DNA from: Hormiphora californensis
Taxonomy: Eukaryota; Ctenophora; Tentaculata; Cydippida; Pleurobrachiidae
Assembly (NCBI GenBank): GCA_020137815.1
Contig: CM035352.1
Location: 1,118,175-1,182,174 of the forward strand
Length of the DNA stretch: 64,000 bases
Direction: 5' to 3'
Positions within the stretch are counted from its first letter, which is position 1. Every line of letters starts with the position of its first letter. Below are positions 42,660-54,665 of the stretch, one piece after another. The position numbers and the translations under genes were made by a program. Under the pieces are notes generated by a model. It searched no databases. It was not told the DNA's origin and saw nothing but the letters and a program-made list of their open reading frames with translations.

Positions 42660-45216
42660 TCAATGTGATCCATCAAGAGCATTCAAATGAGTCTCTTTAA
42701 TTATTTTAGGAATCAGCAGGTTCCGAATGGGCATCAGTGATATGATGATGAATGGGAAGAGCATCTTCAAATACGCCACCCCCGAGAAAGACAACCCGCA
42801 CAGGACCAGAAGTTGGAAGAGCTGTAACATGGTGAATGTGTGGATAACTTTCTGGGGTACCTTCCTCACATAATGAACTGCCGGATAGAGGCTCTGCTCG
42901 GTGAATAACAATAAAACCCGGCCCCAAAACTGAAAGTCTCCCAGGGAGGAAATGGCAATGAAGAGGAGCACCCCGTATAGCGCTGGCACCGAGATGTAGT
43001 GTAGGGGATCAGGGATGAGAAGCATCGATATCAACACTAAAACATTAGCCGCCAGGGTCGTTGTCCGAGTTTCCCGGACCTTAACGACAACTCCACTGGC
43101 GTACCCGTGCTCAACCCTCTCCTCGATATCAGCCAGGGCCCGCACGTGCATGGGTGAGTGAGGTAGGCAGGCGTGCATCCAGGGGAGTCCAAACACGCTG
43201 AGTAGGATGTTGATCAGGGCGGTCACTAGTAGGTCCAGATGGTACGCTGAACCCTTCTGTAGCTTGTTGTGCGGGTTGTTCACCATACTGGCTGCAACGT
43301 TAGCCTCCACAAAGAACAGCATAGAGGTAATGAAACCGAGGGCTATTGAGGTGATAAAGGAACCCGCACTGATCGCAACACACGGTCCCGAGGAATCATC
43401 TGCTGCTGCGGCTCGTTTTGAAATATCTGAATCTCCACCACAGCCGTTCCACTTGAAGTCTGGGAATGAAAAGAGGCTGTAGGGTGGATCCTGCTCAAAT
43501 TGTTCATCGGTAAAGTGTTCAAGACCCAGCCCATCAAAAAGGATGCCCGTTACGAGGGATAGAATGAGAACTGAAAAGGGTAACCCATACTCAGCGACCA
43601 GTTTCCTCTTAGTGCTACTGAGGTAGGGTGAGTATTTGAAGTTGTTAATGGCCAAACTCACTAACAAGACTCCAAATGTAGTGAGGAAGACGGCGAGGGG
43701 GATGGCTTTGTCACAACCACTCTCATCGCACCAATAACTACCAAACTGCTTCGACACATACTTGAGACTGTCCACGATAAACGCAATGGATGTGAAAATA
43801 CCCACGATCTCCTCAGTGGATCGGGAGCAGTAGGCCATGATTTTACTGACACCCGTTACAGCATATACCACTAGGAATATCCCGTTCCAAAGTCCGACTA
43901 GAGTGTAAAAAGTTAAGAAGTCAACGTTGAAGAGTGACACGCTGAACGTGTAAACGAGTTTGATGAACAGTACTATGGGGATGGTGCACTGGACCACTGA
44001 GAGAGGCTGGCCGGCAAACAAGGCGTAGATGATCCCACCCACAGCCTGAGCCAGGATTCCCTTCCTCGTCTCGATCGCTTTATCCGTGTTGTAGGAGTTG
44101 ATGACACCAAACGCCATGACCGGGAGTAGAAGTGTAAAGTAGAGGAACATCATTGCATTGAGGTACTTTTTCACTGATGTAAGATCATTGAAACCATCCG
44201 AGAAGTCCGATAAGTAGACCTTTTTACGGCGCTTTATGTCATTGTACAGTAGCCTGCCCGGTGGCCAGATAGATTTGATAAACTTTTTAACCGGTCGTTC
44301 CTCTTCCTCGGGTGTATCTGTTCCCACCATCTGTTCCAGGCGTTCCTTCTCCTTCTCCTCCGTCTGTCTCTCCTGAACTAACTTGCACCCGTCCTTTCAC
44401 TATTTCGACAAACTCCTCAACCGTCTTTGCGTCATAGAGCTGTCTACGGAGGGAGTTAGCGGAGAGAAGGGTGGTGTAAGTCCGACCGACTTCTATCCCT
44501 GACTTGGTCTGTTTACTCTTCATAGGTGACAGAATCAGACAAATCAACTTTACCTCAGAGAGACCATCCCCAAGGTTAAAGGGCCTGTGTGTAACTGAAA
44601 AACAAGTCTGAGTTTCTAAGACGGTAGGAGTTGTACCCAAGGCGACAACAAACGATTTCTCGGGGATAACATCGCTTCCCCGGCTGTATACCAAACCCTG
44701 AACGCACTCCATCAGACCGCCATCGTCCGCTAACACACTTTTAGCAGCCTTCTCCACGTTCAGGTTGATCTTTTTAACGGTTTTGATATGTTCAATCATC
44801 TCATTGATGATGTCAGGAAGGAGGGTGTGTTTAGATTTCATGAGGACACACGGATTCTCCAGAAACTTCTCGATATCCTTGGTAGCCCGGGCCTCGTCAT
44901 GATAATCCTTCAGAGGGACTGCCTTCCTCTTTGTCCAGTTCATGGAGTGACAGTGCTCCAGTCGGGGTATGTTGGGGGAGTCTGAGAAGGCCATGTTCAA
45001 ATCATTCTTCTTGATAGCCCGCTTCTTCCATTTTGTAGCCAGGGACCTCACCTGGGCCATCTTCCGGAGAGCCCCGAAAGCGGAGTTAGCCCCCAGGGTA
45101 GGAGGAGAGTCAATGTCGCAGTCCATCTCAAGACTCAAGGAGTCATCCTCAGCGTCTTTACTGGAGCCATTGAGAGTGGCATGAAAAGCAGATTTGTTCT
45201 GGTAAACATCGGCCAT
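42660..45216 (-). CDS. SLC4A11: SLC4A11-like membrane transporter, intron-free, one-base frameshift
   Basis: Plasma-membrane SLC4-family transporter; the family member SLC4A11 carries H+/OH-, NH3-linked and possibly borate-related flux. The N-terminal 275 residues form the cytoplasmic domain (KLICLILSPMKS, GRTYTTLLSANSLRRQLYDA). The membrane part starts after KKVYLSDFSDGF and has about a dozen hydrophobic segments; GLPWMHACLPHSPMHVRAL, IEERVEHGY and the C-terminal PIRNLLIPKI are close to SLC4A11 rather than to anion exchangers. The two halves are in different frames: frame 1 runs from ATG 45216, frame 2 is open from about 44395 to TGA 42660. One extra base between 44287 and 44400 would explain it (2557 nt in total); I place the true junction near FVEIVK. 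Corrected length is about 851 aa, close to the human 891. No intron interrupts 2.5 kb, unlike every neighbour. Confidence 0.92.
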
Positions 45217-45945
45217 GATCCAAACAGAGTTACCCGCTCTCTCTCTCTCTCTCTCCTTTCCTAAAGAAAGAAAACTTCAGTTAGGGAGGAAAATTAGAAA
45301 TTATTTTCTTTCCGCTCTAGAGTATTATCATTACTGTGGCTCGTTAGAAAGTAGTAGTGTACTGCTGCAGGAGCAGTCGTCATGGTAATACTGTGGGCAG
45401 ATAATGGCACCGTTTAGTACGGTAATAGATAGACAATTATATAGACAGTAAACAATGGGACGTGAACTGCAATTCATGTATATTCTAGTAAAACTGTTTG
45501 ACACATAAGGCAGCAGTGGCCAGTGGATTTGAATTTAAATGCCGACTTGAAATGAACAAAATCGTTGTGACTAGACTACACGAGAGTTTTAGAATTCAAG
45601 GAATAATTGCTCATAAAATGATCTAGAATTTAGTGCCAAGCACGAGTAATAGTTAGATTGAACATTTTACTAGTGTGAGCGTATGTATAAGGCTACATAG
45701 ATCGTCGACCGATAGCTCCAAAACAAAACGCGGCATCAGAGTGGCTTGGTACATAATGAATTGCAAAACTGTAACTTTGATGCAGGAACAGGTATTGTTG
45801 TCCAATTTAACAACACATTCATTCGCCAAATCTAAAATAACCTCCAAAGCAGCAAAGCGTTTAACTGAAATGCTGAGTTTTATCATGTGTGTTTACACCA
45901 AATAAAATTGAAATTATTTCAATGACATAAATTCTATGAGAACAG

Positions 45946-46084
<139 letters not shown>

Positions 46085-46749
46085 ACTAAATGAATATTGA
46101 GCTATCGCAGACCATCCTCTTGCTGCACCTGCTTTTCCAATATTCAATGAGGCGCAGCAGCTATATTAAGCACGAGGCCGCGTGGGGGACCTCATTCAAA
46201 AACTTAACCTCTCTCTTTCTAACTCTCTCTATCATAATCTCTCTTTATCTCCCTCTGCGCCTCCTTAATCCCAAGTGGCTGCAAACCCAAGGACAAACAC
46301 CTTAGGCTCCCCCACGCGACGGCTCTTTAATATAAGACGTCCAATAAAATGAATATTATATAAATGCTGCGGAACAGCTGATCTATAGTCTTCGCGTCAG
46401 CTTCAGTCTTATTCACTGCTGCAATTTCATAATCATACCACTACCATTTGACAATACAAAGCATGCTACTGTATTATCTAGAAGGCACAATTAATACCGT
46501 GGAAGTAGCATATAGTGATTCTCATCCGAACCATGCAGTGACTATTGCAACACTAAACAGAGAATATATGCCCTTCCAACATTGAAGGAAGGTCCTTCCT
46601 ATTATGACAGAATCACACGCAGATCTGAACAACTGTAGAACTGTGAGCAGGAACAATTTGCTCTTCCTACCCTGGATGTAACTTGTTTCCGGTATTACAT
46701 GCCCCATGGACTGCAGCAGCAGAAATCATGACTAAATCAAAGTGATATA

Positions 46750-47663
46750 TTAGGTTGTCCAGTAAAGATTTTCGTTTGGCTTTTATGGGAAAATGTTTTG
46801 AGATAGAGCAAAATGGACTTCACCACCGTTTTTCTCACACGATTTTGGATCGGAATACTATGCCTGATATCGATATATGGCTGTTCTCGGTTCACAACAG
46901 GCTATTTTCTCTACCCCACTCTTGTTGCTGCTGTACGGGGTTACTTCGCGATTTTCGATTTTTAGTACTAAAGCTGCTGTACTTCTTAAAATGGTACCGG
47001 AGTGATGTTTTGTTGGATCAAGCTTGTTCATTGGACAATTACCTACCTTTCAAGATGTAATAAAACATCCTATCTTTATTTTGTCACTGAGCAATGGGCC
47101 TTCAAAAAGTTTTGGTCAAAATTAGAAACTTTCACTTCCGGGTCTCACCAGGATTGGATTATAATCAAAAACTCTGCAGTAAAAGATAGTTCTAAGTCAG
47201 TTCTAAGACTTAGTGAACCCAATTATGTGATTGGTTGACTTAAAAAGTGTTTTATTGGCGTTTTCGAACATACCCGTTAAGCAGGCCCCATTTTTTTGCG
47301 CTTTTTCGCTTTTTTATGATACATTAACTGTTCTAGAGATTATAAGTCAACGCGGAAAGACTCAAATCGCATACATATCTCATCCTTAGACTATTTGCTA
47401 TCGATTGAGCACCACGGGAGCTAAAAATACTGTACCAGTTTTCTTAGGGTAGCTTTTAAAAAACTTTGGTAACCCCGAACAGCAGCAACAAGAGTGGGGT
47501 AGAGAAAATAGCCTGCTGAGACCCCAGAACATTCATATACCGATATCATGCATGATATTCCGATCCAAAATCGCGTGAGAAAAACGGTGGTGAAGTCCAT
47601 TTGGCTCTATCTCAAACCATTTTCCCATAAAAGCCAAACGAAAATCTTTACTGGACAACCTAA
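46750..47663. mobile_element. Mariner-like fold-back element, about 914 bp
   Basis: Ends TTAGGTTGTCCAGTAAAG and its inverse are flanked by TA on both sides. The inverted arms match closely for about 190 bp or more with scattered mismatches. TTAGGTTG at the tip is typical of mariner ends. No transposase frame is seen, so it is a non-autonomous, palindromic relative. Confidence 0.82.
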
Positions 47664-47719
47664 TAGTTATATCATGACATGATACCTCGTTCTAGATCAT
47701 TAATATGATATAGGCCATA

Positions 47720-49181
47720 GGGTAGGAGGGGGTAATTCGGGTCAGTTGGTAATTCGGGTCACTTGTTTGTAATTCGGGTCATTCTAATGTAACAAGATTT
47801 GGCGGGAAAATTTGAAATACGGAATATCGCTCATTTCCCGATTTTGGATTCAATTGGTATTCCCGTGAATTTGCGGAATTTTTTCGAGAAGAAAACATAT
47901 GATTTTATCCAATGGGATAATTCAGCACTTATTGGCTAAGTTTTTGAAGGAATTACGTCATTATTGATTTACCAAAATGACGTCATAAAACAGTGTGTCT
48001 AATTCGGGTCATGTTTGTAATTCGGGTCACAGGCAAAGCGGCTAATTCGGGTCACCTTATTTTTGCGATAAATCAGCAAGTTTGAGTGATTTCTGGCCCC
48101 ATATTTTATGTTTTCTTCTCGATTTGGGGCCTCTGGGGGCCTTTAGGGGCCTCTAGGGGCCTCTAGGGGCTTCTAGGGGCCTCTAGGGGGCCTTTAGGGG
48201 TCTCTAGGGGGCCTCTAGGGGCCTCTAGGGGCCTCTAGGGGCCTCTAGGGGCCTCTTGGGGGCTCTAGGGGGCCTCTAGGGGCCTCTAGGGGCCTCTAGA
48301 GCAGCAGTTCTAGAACAACGAAATCTACAAAGCAAATGTACACACAGCACTGCAAATATGCAGTGTTGTCTTAGTAACAGCCCCTCTCAAGTCGTATATG
48401 GGTAGCACGTGCCTCCCAAATAAGGAATGATTAGGGGCCTCTAGGGGGCCTTAAGGGGCCTTTAGGGGTCTCAAGGGGTCTCTAGGGGGCCTCTAGGGGC
48501 CTCTAGGGGGCCTCTAGGGGCCTCTAGGGCCTCTAGGGGCCTCTAGGGGGCCTCTAGGGGGCCTCTAGGGTCCTCTAGGGGGCCCTCTAGGGGCCTCTAG
48601 GGGCCTCTTGGGGGCTCTAGGGGGCCTCTAGGGGCCTCTAGAGCAGCAGTTCTAGAACAACGAAATCTACAAAGCAAATGTACACACAGCACTGCAAATA
48701 TGCAGTGTTGTCTTAGTAACAGCCCCTCTCAAGTCGTATATAGGTAGCACGTGCCTCCCAAATAAGGAATGATTAGATACACACGCTCTGACAGCCAACC
48801 AACAGCCAACCATCAGCCAACCAACAGCTGGCCCGAATTACAAACACGTGACCCGAATTAACCACATGATTTCAGCGGCAACACGCTGTGTTGGTAATTC
48901 GGGTCATTTGGTCACGTGTTTGTTTGCGAGGGCTGTGATTGGCTGAATACGCACGTGGCCCGATTTAGCCACTGACCCGAATTACCAACAATACGCAAAC
49001 TAACGATTTCGTGGGCTTTTTTATGTGTGAAAAAGGTTGGATTTGAAAACTTCAACAGTCCAAATATCTTAACAAGTGTCACATTGGATAAATTGAATAG
49101 ATTTTATGTGCAGACATTCTGCCACAACCAAGGGAATACCACTTTAATCAAAAAGGTGACCCGAATTACCCCCTCCTACCC
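47720..49181. mobile_element. TA-flanked element with GGGTAGGAGGGGG ends, 1.46 kb
   Basis: Ends GGGTAGGAGGGGGTAATTCG and its inverse, TA on both sides (47718-47719, 49182-49183). About a dozen copies of TAATTCGGGTCA lie near both ends in both orientations. The centre is a minisatellite plus a duplicated block of about 150 bp (48295-48433 and 48640-48777). No coding frame. Confidence 0.85.
48127..48640. repeat. Minisatellite, unit about GGGGCCTCTA
   Basis: Two blocks (about 48127-48300 and 48432-48640) of a 10-11 bp unit, GGGGCCTCTA or GGGGGCCTCTA, separated by one copy of the 150-bp internal block. Confidence 0.95.
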
Positions 49182-49872
49182 TAGTCATCTTCGCAATTAA
49201 ATAATAAATATTCAATGTAGAAATTTAGGTGAAATTAAGGGAGATCACTGCATCATATTGAGCAAAAGCGATGGAGCATGCTACTACGGTAGGCGGACTC
49301 TAGTGCTAACGGACTCTATATCTAAACCCATTAAACCCAAGGAGGACTCTATAACCCTAACCTTTACACTAACCCCTAAAAGTAAACTCGAACCCAAATA
49401 ACGGCCCTAACACTTCTAAATGAGTATAGAGGCACAGCAAACTCTCGTTTCTGGCCTAACGGCCGAAATCTCGAGTTCGATTTTCGTGATTTTAGCACTA
49501 GAGTCCGCTTACCTGCTATTACAGCTGTTTAGACGCGATGATGAAACAATGATGATCGGATCTTTCCCTGAAACGGATTATCATGTTCGTGTTTTTGCGG
49601 GGAAAAGTGAGCATGTGGTCATAGGCTCGATGCAGACCATCTAGAGATCTAATTATACAGAGAAATCTAAACTGATAACATGGTTTGTTTCGAAATGCAG
49701 GCCGAAATATGATCAACAAGAATTATTGCATTATGTATTCATAATGCGGTGTTTCCCTGCCAAATGGATTTAAATTGATGAATAAGCTTCAAAACTGGAT
49801 TTCCTGATGAATTTTGTGCTCAAAGAGCATTTTTTGGCTGATGCAATGTTGGTTACTAAGGTAACTAGGTGA

Positions 49873-49930
49873 GTTGCTATGGTAACCAAAGGCAGTTGCT
49901 ATGGTAACCAAAGCAGTTCCTATGGTAACC
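49873..49930. promoter_or_regulatory. Three X-box-like sites
   Basis: GTTGCTATGGTAACC at 49873-49887 and 49895-49909, and GTTCCTATGGTAACC at 49916-49930, spaced 21-22 bp. Each fits the RFX X-box pattern. No nearby gene start is known, so a plain tandem repeat is possible. Confidence 0.3.
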
Positions 49931-50925
49931 AAGGCAAATGCTTAGGAGACCCCAGTTGGTTACCAAGTGCTTCAACTTTAACCGCATCTCAACTCGAGTC
50001 ACTAGTGTGACAGTAGTTTCAATGTTTCATGCTTGGAAGACGTTCTATCACTTCATAGCATGGCTGTAGGGCGCCCAAAGTGATTTCAGGTGATAGTGGG
50101 AAGTGCTATCAGCGAGTAATTGCGCGCCACAATGTGTGTTAATCATTTCCTTTGTTGAATCAACGAAGCGTGAGATGAAAGTTTTATGAAGGAGCAGACT
50201 TGTTGTTAGGCGTTGTCCGTGACGGACGGACGGACGGACACTTTTAGTTAACTACACAATCTGCTGATTTCTAAACCCTGAATGATCTTTTTAGCACGTG
50301 CGTGCTACAAAGATCATCCCGGGTGATTGCCTTCGGCAATCACCCGGGCAGGGAAAAAATGGTATCAGGTATGTATTATCTAAATCCGGTTGCGTTGAAT
50401 TCGTTTTGAAAAGCTGACTCAGAAAAACTCTGTTCAACAGGCATGAGGGAGTTCTAAGACCACAGTCAAGCGCCCTACCGTAGACGCTTATGCAAACACA
50501 AACTCAATCTTTCAACGAGGTATCATGTCATGATACTATCATATCGATTTAGTCATGATTCCTGCTGCAGCCTGGGGTATGTTGTATGCCGGAAACAAAT
50601 TACGCGATCCAGGATAGGAAGAGCAAATCGTTCCTGTTCAACAGTTTTTTAGCTGCCATGATACCATTATATGCAGATATGCTACCTTTACAACTACCTT
50701 TACAACTACTGTTCGAGGATGAAATCACGGGGGAGAAAGCATTGAGAAACAGCTCAGTGGTAGTTTGTTATGTAGCAGTTCCTTGTGACCATACGAATGC
50801 AAAGCGGTGGTGGTAGCTTGTTGCTGCAGTTCCTTGCGAATGCAACAACATCTTCCCCCACACATCTTCCCCCCCCCCCCACATATGGTCTCTATCATGT
50901 ACGCTGCACTCTATCTGAACTTGTT

Positions 50926-50971
50926 TATCACGTACATAACTCAACGTGCAAGTTGAGTTATGTACGTGATA
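50926..50971. repeat. Perfect 20-bp hairpin
   Basis: TATCACGTACATAACTCAAC and its perfect inverse around a six-base loop. Wider inverted TTCAGAT sequences suggest a decayed fold-back element. Confidence 0.85.
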
Positions 50972-52191
50972 ATTAAGTTCAGATCTGAACGTACAGGAGA
51001 ACTCTCTCTCTGATCAGAGAAAATTCTCCTGTGTGCTTCCTATAAAATCTAGAGTCAAGGACACAGACCATTTCTCTAAAGGGTAGCTGGTACACAAAAC
51101 TCTAGAGCTGAAATTAATGATTGCTTGTAAACACGCTAATCTCTTGTTCTTGTGAACACTGGGGTGTATTATAACTATTACACTAGTTATATACTAGTAG
51201 TTATACTAATTATCATATCAACCACTATGCCACCTCATGATGTGTTGGAGAGACACACAAGTGTACTATATATCTTACTACTACTAACACACACCTACTA
51301 CTAGTAAACCACACGCACAGAATCGCAAGCAACTTCATCTCTAGCACTATAGCTTCCGCACAATCACTACTTTTTTCATTACCACACAATTTCAACAGAG
51401 CCGGTGATATATAGGCTAACGACCATCATGATCAAAGAGGGGGAGGGGAATATCATTTTTAGAATTCAATGTGGTACAGCGGCGCCAACAAAAAGGGGGG
51501 GGGGGGGTATCCATTTCTCATTCAGACGAACAAAACTAGTAAGACATGGATCTCTCGACTAGACCGCGTTGCAATGCAACTTGCATCTGTGAACTATCGT
51601 AAATGAAATAGTAATATGCTAATATAATTTGAAGCAAAATGAGAACATGAATGAACCATGGGCACACACACTCTCTCTCAGTCACTCTCTCTCCCTCTCT
51701 TTCTCTCTCTGGGTAAGAAAAAAAGACGTGAAATTTAGCAATATTCAGTCACAATAGCATATGACCAACTGCAGCCCTAACAATTGCAAGAGAAAAGATG
51801 TGGTGTGAGGTCGACTGAAGAGCGGTAACTATATTTCGCTAACAAAACAACACGGCCTGGAGTTGTCTTTGTCTGCACAGACACGACCCCTTGTTGTGAA
51901 ACCATATGTCACTCTAACAGGAAGTACACGGTTTCTCTTGTTGTGTCCTAACCCGGTCTTTGTCGAGTCTTTGTGGCCCCAATTAGCCCCCTCTCCAAAA
52001 CAAACAAAAGGCAACACTTTGAGTCATATATCAAAGAAGATGGAGGTATAGAAACAGTTGCTTCAAATTTAATATGTAACTTTTAGCTTGACAAAAATGA
52101 AAAATAGTTTAAAGCTTCTCCCAGCAGCTCCCACGGAGAGGGACCACGAAGCAAGATAATGCGTGAGAATGTGAAAAACAAACAACTCTGG

Positions 52192-52503
<312 letters not shown>

Positions 52504-53156
52504 TGTAGAGGGTCAGATGATATGGAACCTGCTGCACAAAGTAGGACTAGTAGGTCCTGCGGCTGCATGTTTGATGAATAAGCTACTACATATATGAAGA
52601 TTAGAAATAGTTTCAATAGGACATTGGGATAGACCATAGCTTGCAAGATAGTTTGTGGTTTAGGTTCAGAAAACTGTAGCATTACATAACGTGCATAACA
52701 ACGCTCGTCGAAGACGAGAAGCATGCTTCAATAAGATACGTACACTAGATATAGGATCACTTGCTAATGCTAAGCAATAAAGATCCGATCAAGGTTCACA
52801 CTGCTATATCACTTATCATAACACGTAACTGTGCCCTTGATATACATGGTGAACTAATGGTGAACTAATGAGGGAGATCGAGAGGGGGAGATCAAGAGGG
52901 AGAGAGAAAAATCTTCTTTTGAGAATATTGATGTTTTATGAAAGTTAAACAAATAAACGGTGTGTATTTATATCAAATCGGGTAAAGCAATTAACGTCAA
53001 GTAATGCCATTGCCAATTATCATTGCCGATGGTCTTTTGTTGTTGTTTGTCATTCGTCGGTCTCATTAGGTAATTGGTTAAAGCTTGCCTCCAGCTCCAA
53101 TTAGTGTAAGGTAATGGCACAGTTTTCAGTAAATATCGACTATCCGGCATTCATAA

Positions 53157-53592
<436 letters not shown>

Positions 53593-53708
53593 TAGACAGA
53601 TTTGTTGTAACGTAAGCCGCGGTAAATTAAATAAACATGTGCAAAATTGAAATGCGCGCATCGCGCCGCGCTACAAAACTCAATATTCAAATCCGCGCCC
53701 GAAAAAAG

Positions 53709-53934
53709 TAAAGTCGGATTTTTTGAAACTGTCACCCCCCTGAAATAACAAAATTTGCCATATCTCCGGTTCCTGATAAGATAGAGACTTGAAATTTGGT
53801 GGTTCGGAAGAACTTAGCAAGATCTTCATAACCTCCAAATTTCAAGTCTCTATCTCGTCAGGAACCGGATTTATGGTCATTTACGAAATTTGAAAATACC
53901 CAGGGGGGTGACAGTTTCAAAAAATCCGACTTTA
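53709..53934. repeat. 226-bp palindromic element
   Basis: Ends TAAAGTCGGATTTTTTGAAA and its inverse; the core has CGGTTCCTGATAAGATAGAG inverted near the centre. The same tip and core occur in the palindrome at 60354-60629. Confidence 0.8.
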
Positions 53935-54665
53935 TCGTGACCTCTTTTTAAATTTTCATTTTCTTGAAATCGTTTCGAGAGTCTCAATCGGCTTGACTGA
54001 CGCAGAGAGGTCTGTAACAATCCATCGATTAAATTTTAGCGGTCGAGACGGGTTAGAGTTACAGGCTGCCGTCACTCTATAGCCCTAATAAAACCATATC
54101 GTATAGGGCAGCCGCTACCCTTTCCAGTATCTGATATGGTTAGGGCTATGTTTATCGGTTAGTTCTATCGATTATCTATTAGGTACCGTTCCGTAAAATT
54201 GACCTTGTGGTTGCGTGGCATAGTCATTTGAAAAAAAAGTTCGTCTAAGTGTACTCGTTTCGGTAGCATGCACCTGTAAACAGGCTTCGAGAGACCCAGA
54301 TTTTAATCGCCCCCGAATTTGCTTGATCAAATTCAGTCTCTTATCAAGGGCCGCAGATATAATTGAACTGTTGTGAACAGATTAAAAGGGCGTAATTTTG
54401 GTTCAATTCTAGCTCGAGCTGTAGTTTGATGTATTTTGTAATGGTCAAGGTAGGTCTGAAACACGCGGATCATTTGTGTTTATTGTCGCAACTGTGATTA
54501 ATGTGTAACCCAACCCATCTTAGCGTATAGCAGATGCAGCATTGAGAGACCAATCTGGGGGATTTGATCTGTGATATGTGATAGTTGTACAACCTTTGTA
54601 CTCTTTTCCACTTTCTAGCTAATCATACTGCCGTACTTTTTCACCGGAAGAGTAGTCATGGTGAA

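Noticed and set aside
44287-44400. A 31-nt intron (GTG..CAG) explaining the SLC4A11-like frame change
   Set aside because: Far shorter than any other intron in the window; a single extra base is simpler.
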